This document shows, one piece after another, positions 51,046 through 58,891 of a stretch of 64,000 nucleotides of DNA. Position 1 is the stretch's first letter, and the number at the start of each line of letters is the position of its first letter. Below the pieces are notes generated by a model. The model made no database searches and was not told where the DNA came from. It saw only the letters and a list, made by a program, of their open reading frames with translations. Position numbers and translations under genes: made by a program. The stretch spans positions 186,001 to 250,000 of the forward strand of contig JAFEAE010000023.1 in the NCBI GenBank assembly GCA_018266575.1. Direction: 5' to 3'. Origin of the DNA: Bacteroidota bacterium. Lineage in GTDB: Bacteria; Bacteroidota; Bacteroidia; Chitinophagales; Chitinophagaceae.

Positions 51046-54000
51046 TTAGCTGCAACCCATGCTGTTTCCGCAGTTGAGGCATTTATAACAGGTACCGCTT
51101 CGTATGGTAATATGCCCGCAGGTGTTACAAGCAGGAGCATCGCTTTGCATGCTTTTCGCAGCGGCATTCACTGCATCCAAACTGCTTTCTACTTTAACGG
51201 CTGCTTTTTGCGCTTTCACCGGTTGCACACTTGCAGCAGCTTTTGCTACCACGCGTACATCACTTAACTCCGGCGTTTTTTTTTCGTATTCCAATGAAGT
51301 TGGAATATCATCCCAATCATCGCTGCCGGTATTTGCAACTTCCGGTTTATCCAATACATGCACAAGGTCCGTTCTTCCCAAATACTCATACGCTAATGCA
51401 CGGAAAATGAAATCAACAATTGAAGTAGTACTCTTGATATTCGGATGATCCACCATTCCTGATGGCTCGAAACGTGTGAACACAAATTTTTCTACAAATT
51501 CTTCTAACGGCACGCCGTATTGCAAACCGATGGAAATTGCAATAGCAAAACAGTTGAGCATGCTGCGCATTGTTGCGCCTTCTTTCGCCATATCGATAAA
51601 GATCTCTCCTACTGTTCCGTCGTTGTATTCACCGGTACGCAAGAAAAGCGCCTGTCCGTTTATTTTAGCTTTTTGCGTAAACCCGCGGCGTTTAGCAGGA
51701 AGCGTTCTGCGTTCCACAATGGTTGCCAATGCACGTTTCAATTTTGTATCAGGAGAGGATTGAACGCGTTTGGTTACTTCTTCCAGCAATTCCTGGACAG
51801 TGAGCTTGCTAAGGTCAACAATATGCGATTCTGTTTCCGGTTGTGCATTAGCGTTAGTTTGCTCTTCTGTCTTGTCTTCAGCTTTTTTCTTCTTATCTGA
51901 TTTATTACTGAGTGGCTGCGACAATTTGGAACCATCGCGGTATAAAGCACAGGCCTTTAATCCTAATTGCCAGCTAAGCATATAAGAGTCTGCGATCTCA
52001 TCGATGTTTGCTTCGTTGGGAAGATTGATAGTTTTGGAGATAGCACCACTTATGAACGGTTGTGTTGCGCCCATCATACGGATGTGCCCGTGTGCATGAA
52101 TATAACGTTCGCCTTTTTTACCGCATTTGTTAGCGCAATCAAAAACTGCAAGATGTTCTGCTTTTAAATAAGGTGCACCTTCGATGGTCATTGTTCCGCA
52201 TACATAATCGTTTGCAGCTTCAATTTCATCGTCAGCGAAACCTAATGCTTCCAGCAAACTCCATTCGAAATTGAAATATTGTTCTGGCTGAAAACCGAGG
52301 CGTTGTAAACATTCTTCTCCTAATGTGTACACATTGAACACGAAACCAATTTCAAAGGCGGAAGCAACGGCCGAGTCTAATTTTTTAATCTCTTCAGCAA
52401 TAAACCCTTTTTCGCTGAGTGTTTGATGGTTGATAGCAGGAGCGCCGGCAAATGATCCGGTACCTACTGCATATTTAACGATAGCATCGATCTCTTTTTC
52501 ATTATATCCTAAATTCTTCAACGCAGTCGGAACAGATTGATTGATGATCTTGAAATATCCGCCACCACTGAGTTTTTTGAATTTTACCAGAGCAAAGTCC
52601 GGTTCAACACCTGTAGTATCGCAATCCATCACCAAACCGATCGTGCCTGTTGGCGCGATAACGGTTGATTGTGCATTGCGGTAACCAAATTTTTCACCTA
52701 ACTGTACAGCTTCGTCCCACGCTTTTGTTGCTGCGGATAATAAATAGTCCGGGCAATATTTTGCTTTGATGCCCTGTGGTTTGATCTGCAGTTTTTCATA
52801 TTCATCTGCATCATAAGCAGCCAGCCTGTGGTTGCGCATCACGCGGAGCATCTCCTCTTTATTCTCTTCATACCTCGGGAAGGCGCCAAGTACTTCAGCA
52901 AGTTCCGCGGAAGTTTTGTAGGATATGCCCGTCATAATTGCGGTGATGGCACCGGCAATGCCTCTAGCTTCTTCACTGTCGTAAGGAATGCCCATTACCA
53001 TTAACATAGAACCTAAGTTCGCATAGCCAAGGCCGAGAGTGCGGTAGTCGTAGGACAACTGCGCCACTTCTTTGCTTGGGAACTGCGCCATCAATACAGA
53101 GATCTCTAATACTGCAGTCCATAGCCTGCATGTATATGCGAAACCTTCCACATCAACCTGGTTGGTGCTTTCATTGTAAAAACGGCGAAGGTTTACAGAA
53201 GCGAGGTTACATGCTGTGTTATCCAGGAACATGTACTCAGAGCAAGGGTTGGAAGCCCGGATGCGGCCACCATTGGGGCACGTATGCCACTCGTTAATGG
53301 TAGTGTCGTATTGGGTACCCGGGTCAGCACAACGCCATGCTGCGTAAGCAATCTGGTTCCAGACTTCCTTTGCCGGAATCCGTTTCATAATTTTGCCATC
53401 GCTTCTCGCTTTAAGTTCCCAGTCTTCGCCTTTTTCCAATTTCTCAAAAAATTCGTTGGATATGCGAACAGAGTTATTTGAATTCTGTCCTGAAACTGTT
53501 TTATATGCTTCGCCTTCATAATCGCTCGGATAACCTGCAGCGATCAATGCACCTACTTTCTTTTCTTCTTCTACTTTCCAGTTGATGAAATCCATGATCT
53601 CCGGATGATCCAGGTCCAGGCACACCATTTTTGCAGCACGGCGTGTTGTACCGCCGGATTTGATAGCACCCGCAGCGCGGTCGCCGATCTTCAAAAAACT
53701 CATCAATCCGCTGGAAGTGCCGCCACCACTTAGTTTTTCACCTTCACCGCGGATGTTGGAAAAGTTTGTTCCAACACCTGAACCGTATTTAAAAATGCGT
53801 GCTTCACGAACCCACAGATCCATGATACCGCCTTCATTCACTAGATCATCTTCCACATTTAAAATGAAACATGCATGCGGCTGGGGACGCTCGTAAGCTG
53901 ACGTGGATTTTTTCAATTGTCCATCCACTTGATCTACATAATAATGGCCTTGCGGTTTTCCTTTGATGCCGTAGCTTTCATACAAGCCAGTGTTGAACCA

Positions 54001-54411
54001 TTGCGGGCTGTTAGGAACGCAAGCCTGGTTCAAAATGCAGTATACCAATTCTTCATAAAATACCTGCGCATCTTTTTCCGAAGCGAAATAACCATAACGT
54101 TCTCCCCAAACTCTCCAGCAATTTGCCATGCGGTGCGCTACTTGTTTTACAGAAGTTTCGCGGCCGAGTGAACCGTCTTGCTGAGGCACACCAGCTTTGC
54201 GAAAATATTTTTGGGCAAGAATGTCAGTAGCGATTTGGCTCCATTGTTTGGGAACTTCAACATTATTCATTTCGAAAACCACTTCTCCACTTGGATTACG
54301 TATTATGGAGGTACGATAGTCGTATTCGAACTGGTCGAACACTTTCACTTCATCTGATGTGAAGCGACGGGTGAACTGCAAACCTTTTACAGATTGCTTT
54401 TTATTTGCCAT
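51046..54411 (-). CDS. nrdJ: Class II (B12-dependent) ribonucleoside-diphosphate reductase
   Basis: 1121 residues. The core reduces ribonucleotides to deoxyribonucleotides using adenosylcobalamin, without an R2 subunit. Conserved parts include ILDQAC..NSPQWFNTG, the active-site NPCSEYMFLDNTACNLASVN, and PTGTIGLVMDCDTTGVEPDF. A charged linker (about 870-900) leads to a TSCPD-like domain (LFLRTGEYNDGTVGEIFID). The C-terminus is a Cys-rich zinc ribbon (CNTCGHITIRSGTCYKCLNC). Being the only RNR in the window, it implies a B12 requirement unless class I genes exist elsewhere. Confidence 0.94.
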   Translation of the reverse strand: MANKKQSVKGLQFTRRFTSDEVKVFDQFEYDYRTSIIRNPSGEVVFEMNNVEVPKQWSQIATDILAQKYFRKAGVPQQDGSLGRETSVKQVAHRMANCWRVWGERYGYFASEKDAQVFYEELVYCILNQACVPNSPQWFNTGLYESYGIKGKPQGHYYVDQVDGQLKKSTSAYERPQPHACFILNVEDDLVNEGGIMDLWVREARIFKYGSGVGTNFSNIRGEGEKLSGGGTSSGLMSFLKIGDRAAGAIKSGGTTRRAAKMVCLDLDHPEIMDFINWKVEEEKKVGALIAAGYPSDYEGEAYKTVSGQNSNNSVRISNEFFEKLEKGEDWELKARSDGKIMKRIPAKEVWNQIAYAAWRCADPGTQYDTTINEWHTCPNGGRIRASNPCSEYMFLDNTACNLASVNLRRFYNESTNQVDVEGFAYTCRLWTAVLEISVLMAQFPSKEVAQLSYDYRTLGLGYANLGSMLMVMGIPYDSEEARGIAGAITAIMTGISYKTSAELAEVLGAFPRYEENKEEMLRVMRNHRLAAYDADEYEKLQIKPQGIKAKYCPDYLLSAATKAWDEAVQLGEKFGYRNAQSTVIAPTGTIGLVMDCDTTGVEPDFALVKFKKLSGGGYFKIINQSVPTALKNLGYNEKEIDAIVKYAVGTGSFAGAPAINHQTLSEKGFIAEEIKKLDSAVASAFEIGFVFNVYTLGEECLQRLGFQPEQYFNFEWSLLEALGFADDEIEAANDYVCGTMTIEGAPYLKAEHLAVFDCANKCGKKGERYIHAHGHIRMMGATQPFISGAISKTINLPNEANIDEIADSYMLSWQLGLKACALYRDGSKLSQPLSNKSDKKKKAEDKTEEQTNANAQPETESHIVDLSKLTVQELLEEVTKRVQSSPDTKLKRALATIVERRTLPAKRRGFTQKAKINGQALFLRTGEYNDGTVGEIFIDMAKEGATMRSMLNCFAIAISIGLQYGVPLEEFVEKFVFTRFEPSGMVDHPNIKSTTSIVDFIFRALAYEYLGRTDLVHVLDKPEVANTGSDDWDDIPTSLEYEKKTPELSDVRVVAKAAASVQPVKAQKAAVKVESSLDAVNAAAKSMQSDAPACNTCGHITIRSGTCYKCLNCGNSMGCS

Positions 54412-55043
54412 GAGGTTAGTAAATATTTTTATTAGGTTAAGAAATTGTTACCGACAGCGGGAAAACGAAAGTATTTTTTGATTTCCATATTTCCTTGTGT
54501 TAGATATTAACAAGCTGTGGAAAAAAGCGTTCATTTTTTAGCTATTGCACGTGGGTATTGATTTTTTTGATTTTTGCACATTTTTTAATTTTTTTCGGAT
54601 TAAATTTTTTTGGAAAAAAATGAAAAAAAAATTACCACTTGATAAATGCCCGTTTCACGTATGTTTCATGGCAGACGGGCATCTCACGGCAAAAAGTGTT
54701 TTTTATTCTGCATGATACGCCTGTAATATTTCTTCTATAACTGAAATCTTAAAGCACCATCGCACCAATGCTTTTACGAAATGGCCTGTTAGAAACCTGT
54801 ACCTGAAAATATGTTAGTGATAACCTGATGATATTGGTAAGCCCGGCGTTTTTCTTTCATTCCATTACTGAATCAAACAACCTGAGAAAAAACGATTATG
54901 GATCATAGTCTTCAAAAAATGACCTTGTCCTGAAATAAATAAATATTGATTTTCAATAGGTGAAGTTGTATAATTTCAGCTTTTTCGGCTTTTCATCCCG
55001 CAAAAGCCGAAAACTTTTTGCATTTTTGCAATAGTACCAATCA
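54412..55043. other. 632-base divergent spacer between nrdJ and GGGP synthase
   Basis: Very AT-rich with poly-T/poly-A stretches and no gene on either strand. Structures seen: TGTTAGATATTAACA at 54498-54512 (5-bp arms), and a perfect 12-bp inverted repeat TTTTCGGCTTTT (54982-54993 with 55002-55013) 30 bases before the plus-strand gene. No convincing B12 riboswitch or NrdR box was recognised by eye. Confidence 0.7.
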
Positions 55044-55805
55044 ATGGCAATGAAGCAAAGCATTTATGAATCATTACTGCTGAAAAAACAAAAAGGGCAA
55101 AAATCGTTTGCTGTACTTATCGATCCGGACAAAGTGGATATGAAAGAGATCGATAAGCTTACCGGTCTGGCTATTGACGCTAAGGTTGATTACCTGTTTG
55201 TCGGTGGCAGCCTTGTTATCTCCAATCACCTCGATGAGGTGGTTCAACAAATCAAAAAAAACTGCTCCATTCCTGTCATCCTATTTCCCGGAACCCCGTC
55301 ACAGGTTTCAAAATACGCAGATGGATTATTATATCTCTCATTAATCTCCGGAAGAAATCCCGAATTGCTAATCGGGCAACATGTAATCTCTGCGCCGTTT
55401 GTAAAACAAAGCGGGCTCGAAATTATTTCAACCGGTTATATGGTGATTGATGGCGGTGCGCCTACTACAGTTTCTTATATCAGCAATGCCACACCTATAC
55501 CTGCGGATAAAAATGAAATTGCGATGTGCACGGCAATGGCTGCGGAAATGCTTGGCATGAAATTGATTTATATGGATGCCGGCAGCGGTGCTAAAAGAGC
55601 GATTACGGAAGATATGATCGCGATGGTAGCAAAATGTATTGATATCCCTCTCGTAATTGGTGGCGGAATCAAAGACCCGGAAAAAGCTTATCGGAACTGT
55701 AAGGCCGGGGCAGACCTGATTGTTGTGGGAAATGCAATTGAAAAAGACGAATCGCTGATCAGGGAAATGAGTGCTGCAGTGCATTCGAGTGCGATAATTG
55801 TCTGA
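55044..55805 (+). CDS. Geranylgeranylglyceryl/heptaprenylglyceryl phosphate synthase
   Basis: 253 residues of the GGGPS/PcrB TIM-barrel family that joins a polyprenyl chain to sn-glycerol 1-phosphate. Signatures: FAVLIDPDKVD near residue 24, YLFVGGSLV, ILFPGTPSQVSKYADGLLYL, and GGGIKDPEKAYRNCKAGADLIVVGNAIE. GGGPS-like genes are known in several Bacteroidota; archaeal-type ether lipids have not been shown in them, and the prenyl length is unknown. The gene ends inside a GTCTGAAC repeat (stop at 55803-55805). It may start at 55050. Confidence 0.92.
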   Translation: MAMKQSIYESLLLKKQKGQKSFAVLIDPDKVDMKEIDKLTGLAIDAKVDYLFVGGSLVISNHLDEVVQQIKKNCSIPVILFPGTPSQVSKYADGLLYLSLISGRNPELLIGQHVISAPFVKQSGLEIISTGYMVIDGGAPTTVSYISNATPIPADKNEIAMCTAMAAEMLGMKLIYMDAGSGAKRAITEDMIAMVAKCIDIPLVIGGGIKDPEKAYRNCKAGADLIVVGNAIEKDESLIREMSAAVHSSAIIV

Positions 55806-55845
55806 ACCGGGATTTATGGGATTTTTGAGATTAATAGGATTTGAA
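55797..55845 (+). repeat. GTCTGAACC..GGGATTTTTGAGATTAAT word repeat (copy 2)
   Basis: ATTGTCTGAACCGGGATTTA then TGGGATTTTTGAGATTAATA. It contains the GGGPS stop codon and is a close relative of 36058-36098. Confidence 0.85.
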
Positions 55846-56289
55846 AATAAGAAATCAGAAATACAGAATTATCAATTAGAAAGGAAAGGCTGAATTAGCG
55901 AAATCGTAATTCCCAAATCGTATTTCGTAAACTCTATCTTCAGACATTCAGATTTCACAATAAAATAACCCTATAATAAAAAAAATTGTTTTTCTTTGCA
56001 TGATTAAACAATTTTCAGCAAAGCTTATCTAATCACTGAAATGAAAAAAAACTCACCCATATCACACTTATCTGAAGTGATATTGCACGCCTTCAACAAG
56101 CGTGGGTTTTTTGCTATGCCTGTGTGCATGGTTTTTTGTGTTCGCCCAATTCCCTTTTGGGTACGACGTTGATACCGCTCTCCCATAGTGTCCCTCCAGT
56201 ATTGGCGGAACTATTTCTCCCTCGCAAGGGAGCAACAAAATTTTCAATGATACGTTCATTGAACTCTTCAATTTTTCAAGACAAAAACA
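55846..56289 (+). promoter_or_regulatory. Arginine-cluster leader region with hairpins and a possible leader ORF
   Basis: No protein of ordinary size. A 43-codon frame starts at 56041 (MKKNSPISHLSEVILHAFNK) and ends in RPIPFWVRR with four Arg in its last eleven residues. Overlapping hairpins: ATATCAC with GTGATAT, ACCCA with TGGGT, and CACGC with GCGTG followed by GGTTTTTT near 56101-56112, terminator-like. CTCCCT/AGGGAG pairs at 56217-56232. This could be attenuation of the arg genes, but part of the sequence resembles intergenic repeat words. Confidence 0.4.
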
Positions 56290-57003
56290 ATGGAACAGGA
56301 ATTTAATATATTAATAGCTGACGATTCGCACCAGGACTTTGCGCAAATCATCTGCGATGAAATGGAATCTTCTGCAAAGGCCCGCGGAACCGGCATTGCC
56401 AAAAGAAGTCCTGATTATATCAAACAAAAAATGCGTGAAGGAAAAGCCGTGATCGCTTTTACCAATGATGGTATCTGGGCAGGATTTTGTTATATCGAAA
56501 CATGGAGCCACGGCGAATATGTTGCCAACTCCGGGTTAATCGTTGCGCCTTCATTCAGAAAAGGTGGTTTGGCAAAACAGATCAAGAAGAAAATTTTTAA
56601 CCTCAGCAGGCAAACATATCCTGATGCAAAAATTTTCGGTTTAACAACCGGTCTTGCCGTGATGAAAATAAATTCTGAACTGGGTTATGAACCTGTTACT
56701 TACTCTGAGTTAACCCAGGATGAAGCTTTCTGGGCCGGATGCAAAAGCTGCGTGAACTATGAAATATTAATGAGTAAGGAAAGAAAGAATTGTATGTGCA
56801 CCGCGATGTTGTATGATCCGAAAGATCATTACGAGCCGGAAGAAACAACCGAAGATTTCAAGCAGCACAGTAAGTTGTATGAACGTTTTATGAAGCTCAA
56901 ACAATCGAAACTGCTGAAACCATTTTTGAAAAAAGAAAATCAGAAGGAAACTAACGGTGCCGGTAAACCGAAATCGTTGTTCCATTACTTTTTTAATCTG
57001 TAG
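56290..57003 (+). CDS. GNAT acetyltransferase, probable N-acetylglutamate synthase of the arg cluster
   Basis: 237 residues with a GNAT fold: AVIAFTNDGIWAGFCYIETW, the acetyl-CoA loop VAPSFRKGGLAKQIKKK (about 89-105), and LTTGLAVMKINSELGYEPV. Being first in an arginine gene cluster suggests that it acetylates glutamate (ArgA role), as Bacteroidota often lack classic ArgA. A C-terminal extension (about 175-237, Lys/Glu-rich) has no known role. Function is inferred from position and fold; it could use another amino acid, including succinyl-CoA as donor. Confidence 0.82.
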   Translation: MEQEFNILIADDSHQDFAQIICDEMESSAKARGTGIAKRSPDYIKQKMREGKAVIAFTNDGIWAGFCYIETWSHGEYVANSGLIVAPSFRKGGLAKQIKKKIFNLSRQTYPDAKIFGLTTGLAVMKINSELGYEPVTYSELTQDEAFWAGCKSCVNYEILMSKERKNCMCTAMLYDPKDHYEPEETTEDFKQHSKLYERFMKLKQSKLLKPFLKKENQKETNGAGKPKSLFHYFFNL

Positions 57004-57012
57004 TCTGATATT

Positions 57013-57062
57013 TCTCGCGACGACGCCACGGCGCAACGTTGCGGCTTTGCGTCGTTGCGAGA
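57013..57062. repeat. Nested palindromes after the GNAT gene
   Basis: TCTCGCGACGACGC (57013-57026) pairs with GCGTCGTTGCGAGA (57049-57062) with one mismatch. Inside is a perfect 12-bp palindrome CGCAACGTTGCG (57032-57043). The words GCGACG and GCAACG are those of the nearby dispersed repeat. Confidence 0.85.
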
Positions 57063-57070
57063 AAAAAACC

Positions 57071-57184
57071 CGCCACTTGTAAACCAAAGCTGAATTGAAT
57101 ATCAACTGTACAAGAGTGCGACCTGCCTACCGGCAGGCAGGCGCAACGATGCTGAAGAGGGAACAAATGCTGGTTACACAAAAA
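57071..57184 (+). repeat. Dispersed repeat copy H (long form with palindrome)
   Basis: The palindrome is at 57122-57141. Left flank CCACTTGTAAACCAAAGCTG then GTACAAGAGTGCGA; right flank CGCAACGATGCTGAAGAGGG then ATGCTGGTTACACAAAAAG. It shares the extended left flank with copy F. Confidence 0.92.
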
Positions 57185-57239
57185 GAAAAAAACTAAAAAT
57201 AAAGTAACTAAAAAAATAAACAGGATGTTCGATTTGCAG

Positions 57240-57278
57240 AAATCGTACATCGTACATCCAAAATCGTAAATATCAGAG
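57240..57278 (+). promoter_or_regulatory. Start-adjacent repeat leader, argG copy
   Basis: AAATCGTACATCGTACATCC then AAAATCGTAAAT ends 9 bases before the argG ATG, as for glpF and the carbonic anhydrase gene. Confidence 0.7.
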
Positions 57279-58475
57279 ATGAATAACAAAGTCGTATTAG
57301 CATACAGCGGTGGATTGGATACAACATACTGTGCAATCTACCTGAATAAAATAAAAAATTTAGAAGTGCACGCATTGACCGTGAACACGGGCGGCTTCAG
57401 CGATGATGAAATAAAAAATATTGAAACGCGTGCGAAAAAATTAGGCGTGGCATCTTTTAAATGCGTTGATGTGACGAAAGAATATTACGAAAGCTGTATC
57501 AAATATCTGATCTTCGGAAATGTGCTGAAGAACGCTACGTATCCGCTTAGCGTGAGTGCAGAGCGAATGGTGCAGGCGATCGCTGTTGCAAAACATGTTC
57601 AGGAAATTGATGCGTCGTATGTTGCTCACGGCAGCACCGGCGCCGGCAATGACCAGGTGCGTTTTGATATGGTTTTTCAAAGCATGTTGCCCGGCGTGGA
57701 AATATTAACACCGATCCGCGATATGCGATTAAGCCGCGAAGAAGAAATTGATTTTTTGAAAGAACATGGCGTGGAGATGAATTTCACGAAAGCGCAATAC
57801 AGCATTAATAAAGGTTTGTGGGGAACATCTGTGGGCGGAAAAGAAACATTAACGTCGAAAGATTATTTGCCGGAAGATGCGTGGCCCACTCCATGCACAA
57901 AGCAAAACGCTCAAAGCTTAACGCTGGGATTTGAGAAAGGTGAACTGAAATCTGTTGATGATAAAAAATTTGATAACCCGGTTGAAGCCATTCAATATTT
58001 GCAATCGATCGCTCAGCCTTATGGCATCGGAAGGGATATTCATGTAGGCGATACGATCATCGGCATTAAAGGCCGTGTTGGTTTTGAAGCAGCGGCGCCG
58101 GTGATCATTATAAAAGCGCATCACCTATTGGAAAAACATACGCTTACCAAATGGCAATTATATTGGAAAGATCAGTTAAGCACATGGTATGGCAATTGGC
58201 TGCACGAAGGACAGATGCTCGACCCGACGATGCGCAACATTGAAAAATTTTTAGAAGATACACAAGCGACAGTGAGCGGAAAAGTTTTTGTGACGCTGCA
58301 ACCGTATCGTTATACCGTCACCGGAATTGAAAGTGAGCACGACCTGATGAGCAGCAAATTCGGTTCTTATGGAGAAATGAATAAAGGATGGAGCGGCGAT
58401 GATGTAAAAGGCTTTGCAAAAATATTCGGCAATCAAACGGCTATTTTCAGCAAAGTAAACCCCCCAACCCCTTAA
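57279..58475 (+). CDS. argG: Argininosuccinate synthase
   Basis: 398 residues; joins citrulline and aspartate with ATP. The PP-loop AYSGGLDTTY is at 8-17; YVAHGSTGAGNDQVRFD, and the C-terminal SKFGSYGEMNKGWSGDDVKGFAKIF are typical. The last residues (NPPTP) and the stop lie in a CCCCCAACCCCTTAAAGGGG repeat, so the native C-terminus has been replaced or extended. Part of the arg cluster; a cupin gene follows after 34 bases. Confidence 0.96.
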   Translation: MNNKVVLAYSGGLDTTYCAIYLNKIKNLEVHALTVNTGGFSDDEIKNIETRAKKLGVASFKCVDVTKEYYESCIKYLIFGNVLKNATYPLSVSAERMVQAIAVAKHVQEIDASYVAHGSTGAGNDQVRFDMVFQSMLPGVEILTPIRDMRLSREEEIDFLKEHGVEMNFTKAQYSINKGLWGTSVGGKETLTSKDYLPEDAWPTPCTKQNAQSLTLGFEKGELKSVDDKKFDNPVEAIQYLQSIAQPYGIGRDIHVGDTIIGIKGRVGFEAAAPVIIIKAHHLLEKHTLTKWQLYWKDQLSTWYGNWLHEGQMLDPTMRNIEKFLEDTQATVSGKVFVTLQPYRYTVTGIESEHDLMSSKFGSYGEMNKGWSGDDVKGFAKIFGNQTAIFSKVNPPTP

Positions 58476-58570
58476 AGGGGGAGCCAGGAGCTTCGAGATA
58501 AATTGGAAAATGGTTGAAAACAAAAAATATCAGGTTGTTTCCAAACTCTCCCTTCAGGGAGATGGAGGGC
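58461..58570. repeat. CCCCAACCCCTTAAAGGGG / CTCCCTTCAGGGAG repeat pair spanning a gene boundary
   Basis: CCCCTTAAAGGGG (58468-58480) includes the argG stop. CTCCCTTCAGGGAG (58548-58561) then ATGGAGGG lies inside the first 20 codons of the cupin gene. Both look like one pair of dispersed inverted elements flanking a short spacer. Confidence 0.8.
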
Positions 58571-58884
58571 ATTATAAATGGGGCAAAAATTGCGACGGAT
58601 GGAATTTAGTGGATGAAAAATCATTATCTGTGAAACTGGAAAAAATGCCGCCACATACATCAGAGCAAAAACATTATCACGAAAAAGCAAACCAGTTTTT
58701 TTATATACTGAAGGGTGAAGCGGTTTTTGAAATACAACGGGAACGCATATGCGTAAAAAAGGAAAACGGTATTTTTATTGAAGCAGGTAAAAAACATAGA
58801 ATAATAAATGAGACGGAAGAAGACCTGGAATTTATTTTAACATCACAACCTTCAACAACAGGCGACAGAATTAATATTGAATAA
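58510..58884 (+). CDS. Cupin-domain protein in the arg cluster
   Basis: 124 residues. A single cupin barrel with metal-site motif HTSEQKHYHEKANQFFYILKGEAVFEI (about 49-75) containing the two His and Glu, and later GKKHRIINE. It resembles mannose-6-phosphate isomerase-like cupins. Residues about 12-20 (LSLQGDGGH) are encoded by a CTCCCTTCAGGGAG repeat, so the N-terminus may be altered. No arginine role is known; its place may be fortuitous. Confidence 0.85.
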   Translation: MVENKKYQVVSKLSLQGDGGHYKWGKNCDGWNLVDEKSLSVKLEKMPPHTSEQKHYHEKANQFFYILKGEAVFEIQRERICVKKENGIFIEAGKKHRIINETEEDLEFILTSQPSTTGDRINIE

Positions 58885-58891
58885 TCTTGAG

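Noticed and set aside
54412..55043. Cobalamin riboswitch or NrdR box before nrdJ
   Set aside because: I could not find a B12-box-like GCCACTG core, and TGTTAGATATTAACA does not match the NrdR consensus spacing or its usual tandem pair.
56993..57289. A 98-codon minus-strand frame that reads through copy H
   Set aside because: It overlaps the end of the GNAT gene, the nested palindromes and the argG leader, and shows only repeat-derived residues such as CLPVGR.
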